Position numbers and translations under genes: made by a program
DNA from: Prevotella sp.
Lineage (GTDB): Bacteria > Bacteroidota > Bacteroidia > Bacteroidales > Bacteroidaceae
Assembly (NCBI GenBank): GCA_022486815.1
Contig: JAKVJW010000025.1
Span: forward strand, 1-41,082
DNA: 41,082 bases
Reading direction: 5' to 3'
The notes under the pieces: generated by a model
The model's database searches: none
Seen by the model: only the letters and a program-made list of their open reading frames with translations
Told to the model about the DNA's origin: nothing
Shown here: piece by piece, positions 37,864 to 41,082 of the stretch
Numbering within the stretch: position 1 is the stretch's first letter
Layout: every line of letters begins with the position of its first letter

Positions 37864-38160
37864 GGTAATGTGCTTACCAGTACTATGGTAATGTGCTTTC
37901 CATTACTATGGTAATGTGCTTTCCATTACTATGGTAATGTGCTTTCCATTACTATGGAAATGAGCTTTCCATTACTATGGTAATGTGCTTTCCATTACTA
38001 TGGAAATGGGCTTCCAGTACTATGGAAATATGCCTTCCATTACTATGGAAACATGCCTTCCATTACTATGGAAATGAGCTTTCCATTACTATGGAAACAT
38101 GCCTTCCATTACTATGGCAATGAGTTATCCAATACTGTGGTAACTTGATTACCAAACTTT
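37864..38160. repeat. Array of about 13 palindromic 23-bp tandem repeats
   Basis: Thirteen head-to-tail units fill this stretch: 37864, 37887, 37910, 37933, 37956, 37979, 38002 (22 nt), 38024, 38047, 38070, 38093, 38116 and 38139 (22 nt). The typical unit begins GGTAATG or GGAAATG, then GCTTTCC and ATTACTAT. Units are joined so that each boundary forms a hairpin: TTTCCAT-TACT-ATGGAAA inside the array, TTACCA/TGGTAA at the left edge and TTACCAAA/TTTGGTAA at the right edge. A weaker unit may precede (TTACC/GGTAA around 37851-37868). There are no spacers, so it is not a CRISPR array, and stops in every frame make coding unlikely. The rest of the gap from 37780 to 37863 shows nothing clear. Confidence 0.92.
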
Positions 38161-38643
38161 GGTAAGGTGCTGTGCTTGATGTATAGCGGTTATGGTCCTT
38201 TTGAATCGTATTTTGAATTCTGTACCCTGTCCTTCAATCGAAGTAACGGATATTTTAGCATCAGATTTTTCCAAGATCTGTTTTGCCAGAGCCAGACCTA
38301 TGCCATGTCCACTTATGGAGGTTGCGTTGGCGGCACGATAGAACGGCTCGAAAATATGTTTCAAGTCTGTCTGAGGTATGCCTATTCCTTGATCTTCTAT
38401 TCTTATAGTAGGGCGGTCCACAGTTATGGTGATACCTTTCCCATTACTATATTTTCGTGCATTATTGATAAGATTGCGCAGGGCAATGAGAAGCAGGTCT
38501 TCCTTTGCGATAATAGAAAAATCTTCTATGATATCAAGTTTGGTAGTAGCTTCTGTAAATGTTGTGAGGATTTTGCCCATCTGGATATTGTCGAGATTCT
38601 CCTCGTCGATCTTTTCTCTTCGTGCATAAGAAAATTGCAGTAA
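38149..38643 (-). pseudogene. Histidine kinase remnant (ATPase domain)
   Basis: The C-terminal part of a two-component sensor kinase: the last DHp helix (LLQFSYARREKIDEENLDN) and the full HATPase domain. The N box is NLINNARKYSNG, G1 is IEDQGIGIP, the F box is FEPFYRA, and G2 is GHGIGLALAKQI. The sensor, membrane helices and phospho-accepting His are gone. The frame continues upstream, without shift, through a single TAA (38644-38646) into kinase-like sequence in the neighbouring chimera. The extreme C-terminus (about the last 5-8 residues, ending LTKVW) is encoded by the last unit of the 23-bp repeat array. An ATG at 38580 could still start a 143-aa ATPase fragment, but I see no promoter. 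Confidence 0.85.
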
Positions 38644-38922
38644 TTATTTCATGATGCGGATGACACGTTCAACCTCTTTGTCTATGCGCTCAAGTGAACT
38701 ACGGTATTCTGAGGCCGACCGTTCTCGCATCAGACTCTCATCACATGATATATTGCCGTTGAGGAGTAACTCATCGTTCATAGGTCTTTCCTTGACAGTC
38801 GTGGTGGTAATTACTTGAGCGAGACTGTCAGCATTGTTTTTACTGCTCTTCTGAGGAGCATTATTGTTGCTTTTGCAAGACGCAAAGGCTAATGCAATTA
38901 CAATAATATATAGGTATTTCAT
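38644..38922 (-). pseudogene. Chimeric fragment: RND adaptor N-terminus joined to histidine kinase
   Basis: The ATG at 38920-38922 starts a lipoprotein signal (YLYIIVIALAFASC, lipobox ASC), followed by about 45 residues typical of CzcB/AcrA-type membrane-fusion proteins (VKERPMNDELLLNGNISCDES). At about codon 63 (near 38733) this changes to sequence typical of a histidine kinase DHp domain (RERSASEYRSSLERIDKEVERVIRIMK), which runs into TAA at 38644-38646. The kinase continues in the same frame after the stop. The best explanation is one deletion that removed the rest of the adaptor, the RND pump and the front of the kinase, followed by a nonsense mutation. The 10-nt spacing to the TolC tail is that of a normal efflux operon. 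Confidence 0.8.
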
Positions 38923-38932
38923 TGTGCTGTTT

Positions 38933-39163
38933 TTACTGGTTTGCTGCTGTACGAAGATCGTTTGCTGCCTGGAGCAATTGGCATCTGCTGTCAATGATCG
39001 ATGTCTTGGCATCCTTATAGGATGAATAGTAATCAACAAATTCGAGGAGGGATATGTTGCGATGCATATATTGTGTAGTAGCATTATCCATCATCTTGTC
39101 AAGTTCGTTCATATTCTTGTCACCCAGGTCGAGTTGTTGCAACGAATGGATGGTAGCGTATGC
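38933..39163 (-). pseudogene. C-terminal fragment of a TolC-family efflux protein
   Basis: About 75 residues remain of an outer-membrane efflux protein of the CzcC/TolC type. The stretch NATTQYMHRNISLLEFVDYYSSYKDAKTSIIDSRCQLLQAANDLRTAANQ is the conserved end of the second coiled-coil repeat (usually QRNISLLEFxDFxxSY). The frame stays open upstream into the integrase region, where it no longer makes sense, so the break is near 39150-39170. It was the first gene of the lost efflux operon. Confidence 0.75.
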
Positions 39164-39706
39164 CTTGAGTTGCCGGAAGGTTCACCTCTCGCTTTTGCCC
39201 GTGATATGTTTATGTTCAGTTTCTATATGCGAGGCATGTCCTTCGTGGATATGGCCTTTCTTCGAAAAAGGGATCTCAGGTATGGTGTAGTCACTTACTG
39301 CCGGAAGAAAACCAACCAGTGCCTGACTATAGAATGGGAAAAGCCCATTCAAAACATTGTGGATCGTTATGCCCGCCAGATAAAGAATACACCCTTCATG
39401 CTTCCCATCCTCATGAAGGAAGACGGGACTGAATACAAACGATACCGGCAGGTGGAACAGAATGTAAACCGAAACCTGAAGAAGATAGGTGACAGGATAG
39501 GTCTGAGAATCCCTCTTACTACATACGTGGCACGCCATTCATGGGCCAGCATCGCCCGCAACTTAGATATATCTATCGCTGTCATCAGCGAAGGCATGGG
39601 ACACAACTCCTATAAGACCACCCAAACCTATCTCAACTCTATTGATACCTCCACGATCAATATGGCAAATAAAAAGATCATCAGAAGTGTACGAAAGAAG
39701 ATGTGA
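39164..39706 (+). pseudogene. Tyrosine recombinase, N-terminally truncated
   Basis: The catalytic domain of a Bacteroidetes tyrosine site-specific recombinase of the invertase/integrase type: about 180 aa remain where such proteins have around 300 or more. The first catalytic Arg is in FYMRGMSFVDMAF. A beta-hairpin region GVVTYCRKKTNQCLTI carries the Lys. Box II is TTYVARHSWASIA, and GHNSYKTTQTYL holds the third-His position and the nucleophile Tyr. The N-terminal SAM-like core-binding domain is missing. A frame open from 39062 gives an ATG, but its first 34 residues are antisense to the TolC fragment and are not recombinase-like. The catalytic domain alone is unlikely to recombine DNA. It points towards the inverted-repeat segment at 39775-39957, the usual place for an invertase beside its switch. 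Confidence 0.85.
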
Positions 39707-39766
39707 GGAAATTATTGTGCGATAAACGACCTCTTTCTAAATATTAAAGTATTTAGAATTTTAGTG

Positions 39767-39790
39767 CCTCTATTCTTTTCAGAATAGAGG
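39767..39790. repeat. Local hairpin at the left inverted repeat
   Basis: CCTCTATTCT (39767-39776), loop TTTC, AGAATAGAGG (39781-39790). It overlaps the left end of the larger 16-bp inverted repeat. The 14-mer AGTGCCTCTATTCT at 39763-39776 recurs in direct orientation at 39938-39951. It may end the recombinase transcript, but no T run follows. Confidence 0.7.
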
Positions 39791-39957
39791 ATGATTTTAT
39801 ATCTTATTGAAAATCAGGTATTTTTATTATCAAGAAATAACAAACCTATTAAATCTCCATGAATACATCTTTCCTTTTTTCAAAAAACTGACAAGAAATG
39901 ATACGGAATCACGGAAAAAAACGTATCTTTGCGCTCAAGTGCCTCTATTCTGAAAAG
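39775..39957. promoter_or_regulatory. Putative invertible promoter segment with 16-bp inverted repeats
   Basis: CTTTTCAGAATAGAGG (39775-39790) is repeated in perfect inverted form as CCTCTATTCTGAAAAG (39942-39957). The 151 bp between them are AT-rich and non-coding, and carry a -7 promoter element TATCTTTG (39924-39931) pointing right, towards the antiterminator gene. On the other strand TAGGTTTG (39841-39848) could be a weaker promoter pointing left. Size and layout match the invertible promoters of Bacteroides capsular polysaccharide loci, which have inverted repeats of about 20 bp, segments under 200 bp and an UpxY gene downstream. The shown orientation would be ON. Inversion itself is an inference. 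Confidence 0.72.
39924..39931 (+). promoter_or_regulatory. -7 element reading into the antiterminator gene
   Basis: TATCTTTG followed by CGC, a full match to TAnnTTTG. Transcription would start near 39938, inside or at the edge of the right inverted repeat, giving a leader of about 175 nt. No clean -33 TTG is present at 39901-39904. Confidence 0.55.
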
Positions 39958-40020
39958 TAAAGAAGCTATCAAAGTCATGTTTTTTACTTGACATGGGACA
40001 GTTTATAAGCATTTGAAGAT

Positions 40021-40101
40021 ATGAGTATGAATGATAAGATCTCGGTACTTATGAGTACATTGGAGCTATCAGGTATGGTAGCCGGAAAAGACATAAAATA
40101 G
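40021..40101 (+). other. Possible 26-codon leader reading frame
   Basis: ATG at 40021 opens a 26-codon frame (MSMNDKISVLMSTLELSG...) ending TAG at 40101, 12 nt before the GTG start of the antiterminator gene, which is in another frame. It lies between the putative switch promoter and the gene, so it could be a leader peptide or a decayed N-terminus. Only position supports it. Confidence 0.2.
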
Positions 40102-40112
40102 TTAGGAAAGCT

Positions 40113-40826
40113 GTGAAACTGGATGGTACTGTGACCCCGACTATAGCCGACGAAAACAGTTGTTTTCCAAAGGGCAAACACGTTACTTGGATTGACGGAC
40201 AGTCAGGTCAAGGAATAAAGAGAACATCCTCAGAGGATGAGAACATCAGTCATAAATGGGCTGAGGATCCTACCTCATGGGGGTATCTGTTTATGCACAA
40301 TAAGAAAGTAGAAAAGTTTGAGGCTGAAGTGAACAAAGATGGGCGTTGCCGTTGTTTTGTCCACCGGTCTGTTTTCTACGAGAAAGCCAGACATGGCGTC
40401 AAGAAAATGGAGAAACTCTCAATCAGTGGTTTTGTATTCCTGCAGGGCAGTACAAAATTTCTTCAACAATACTTATATGAGCATTATCCTACCCTTCATT
40501 TGGTCAAGGACCACAACACCGGTGCTCCAGCAGTCATCCCCGACAGTCAGATGCAGCCTTTCATGCAAATCATAAAGGATGATCCCACCCGGATCCGTAT
40601 CTTGTTGCATCCCATCGAGCATTATGCTGAAGGGAATATCAAACTGCGGGTGCTTACTGGTATTCTGAAAGGCCAGGAAGGTTATCTTATCCGCATTGCC
40701 CGTGACAGGAAACTCGTGATGAAGATTGGAGATATGGTTGTGGCTATTGGTGGTATATACAAAGAAGAGTTTGAGGAAGTGCAGGATTTGGTGAACTCGA
40801 GCTATCAGGCAATGGATAATGGCTAA
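40113..40826 (+). CDS. UpxY/NusG-like transcription antiterminator
   Basis: 237 aa. A NusG N-terminal (NGN-like) domain starts at W56 in WGYLFMHNKKVEKFEAEV and runs to about 135 (SISGFVFLQGSTKFLQQYLYEHYPTLHLVKD). A KOW domain follows at about 178-220 (KLRVLTGILKGQEGYLIRIARDRKLVMKIGDMVVAIGG). This is the layout of UpxY-type proteins, which bind RNA polymerase and let it read long operons, typically for capsular polysaccharide, and usually sit as the first gene behind an invertible promoter. The first 50 residues are unusual, being polar and unlike the short UpxY N-terminus; the start at GTG 40113 is uncertain because no ATG lies upstream in frame before a stop. No polysaccharide genes are seen before the window ends. 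Confidence 0.8.
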   Translation: MKLDGTVTPTIADENSCFPKGKHVTWIDGQSGQGIKRTSSEDENISHKWAEDPTSWGYLFMHNKKVEKFEAEVNKDGRCRCFVHRSVFYEKARHGVKKMEKLSISGFVFLQGSTKFLQQYLYEHYPTLHLVKDHNTGAPAVIPDSQMQPFMQIIKDDPTRIRILLHPIEHYAEGNIKLRVLTGILKGQEGYLIRIARDRKLVMKIGDMVVAIGGIYKEEFEEVQDLVNSSYQAMDNG

Positions 40827-40886
40827 TCAACGCAAGTTGCATCGTAAGTTTATCATTGTGACCAAAATAGTTTTACCGTACAAAAA

Positions 40887-40918
40887 TTTGGAAAGTTGGA
40901 TAAAGTTGCTTATATTTG
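40887..40918 (+). promoter_or_regulatory. Promoter of the HicB-like gene
   Basis: TTTG (40887-40890), 20 nt, TATATTTG (40911-40918): a textbook Bacteroidetes promoter, only 8 nt before the ATG at 40926, so the mRNA would be nearly leaderless. This separates the gene from the antiterminator transcript. Confidence 0.7.
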
Positions 40919-40925
40919 CATAGGA

Positions 40926-41082
40926 ATGAAGAATTATATCAAAATAGATCAAGGCAAGGTGAATATCAAAGTATCGGTGTTCATTTTCAAAGAAGGAAAG
41001 TCATGGATAGCTTACTGTCCATCACTTGACTTGTCTGGCTATGATATAACGGAGGATGGAGCAAAGAAAGATTTTGACTGGA
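40926..41082 (+). CDS. HicB-like antitoxin-type protein (partial, 3' end outside window)
   Basis: The first 52 residues are present. The segment VSVFIFKEGKSWIAYCPSLDLSGYDITEDGAKKDF fits the HicB fold, whose hallmark is a strand with AYCPSLDL-x-(S/T)-G-Y followed by a helix. HicB proteins are usually antitoxins of HicA RNases, but many stand-alone members exist. HicA would normally be directly upstream or downstream; none precedes, and the rest is cut off by the window edge. The good promoter and short leader suggest it is expressed on its own. Confidence 0.65.
   Translation, partial: MKNYIKIDQGKVNIKVSVFIFKEGKSWIAYCPSLDLSGYDITEDGAKKDFDW

Noticed and set aside
37864..38160. CRISPR array
   Set aside because: Units abut directly with no unique spacers, the period is only 23 bp, and no cas genes are present.
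37864..38160. Repeat protein coding region
   Set aside because: The 23-bp period shifts frame at each unit and TAA stops occur in the units with GGTAATG; no long open frame crosses the array.
39062..39163. Recombinase start at ATG 39062
   Set aside because: The first 34 residues are not recombinase-like and are antisense to the TolC fragment; the open frame here is accidental.
39767..39790. Hairpin as an ordinary terminator of the recombinase gene only
   Set aside because: No T run follows, and its right arm is part of a 16-bp match to the inverted copy 151 bp away, which a simple terminator would not need. A dual role remains possible.

Overview
The window looks like a chromosome segment from a Bacteroidales bacterium, most likely of the Prevotella/Segatella type. 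The evidence is: promoters of the Bacteroidetes kind (TAnnTTTG at -7 with TTTG/TTG about 20 nt upstream) in front of many genes, almost no Shine-Dalgarno sequences, a eukaryote-type GT3 glycogen synthase beside an alpha-glucan phosphorylase, a FeoA-FeoB fusion, GldE and TamL (Omp85-type lipoprotein) homologues, an Lnb-type lipoprotein N-acyltransferase, and an UpxY/NusG-like antiterminator. The genus is an inference.

Layout. 1-472: 3' end of a 23S rRNA gene, 5S rRNA and the rRNA operon terminator. 598-5513: a small secreted protein divergent from the glycogen pair (GT3 synthase, GT35 phosphorylase), closed by a hairpin. 5574-7936: PRPP synthetase and carboxynorspermidine decarboxylase, divergent. 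8083-8548: a promoter and four tRNAs (Gly, Leu, Leu, Gly). 8579-11559: conserved protein, SSB, GldE-like CBS protein, phosphopantetheinyl transferase. 11671-14418 (minus): TrmH-type methyltransferase, membrane protein, HisB. 14640-19126: TamL-like outer-membrane lipoprotein, a convergent small lipoprotein, and two tandem WalJ-like metallo-hydrolases. 19211-28085 (minus): tRNA-Cys, Cys-rich FeoB partner, FeoAB, ABC ATPase, SecA, small secreted protein, Lnb. 28223-33849: envelope genes (FadL-like OMP, LptC, CBS/CorC protein, PpiD-like foldase). 33855-37779: terminators, EngB, a Gfo/Idh/MocA oxidoreductase, a DUF4421 protein and a DUF1460 amidase-like protein.

Up to about 37.8 kb the window is ordinary core genome, rich in envelope biogenesis (TamL, LptC, PpiD, Lnb, SecA, WalJ-like enzymes). 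From 37.8 kb to the end it changes to an accessory, rearranged region. It holds an array of about 13 palindromic 23-bp tandem repeats, then the ruins of an RND efflux operon (TolC tail, adaptor N-terminus fused in frame to a histidine kinase interrupted by one TAA), then a tyrosine recombinase lacking its N-terminal domain. Next comes a 151-bp segment bounded by a perfect 16-bp inverted repeat and carrying a promoter that points at an UpxY-like antiterminator gene. The last feature is a truncated HicB-like gene with its own promoter.

The most interesting reading is that 39775-39957 is an invertible (phase-variable) promoter switch controlling the antiterminator, next to a now broken invertase. 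If so, the switch is either locked ON or flipped by a recombinase elsewhere. The repeat array at 37864-38160 is the second unexplained structure: its hairpin arms change together (TTACC/GGTAA at the edges, TTTCC/GGAAA inside).
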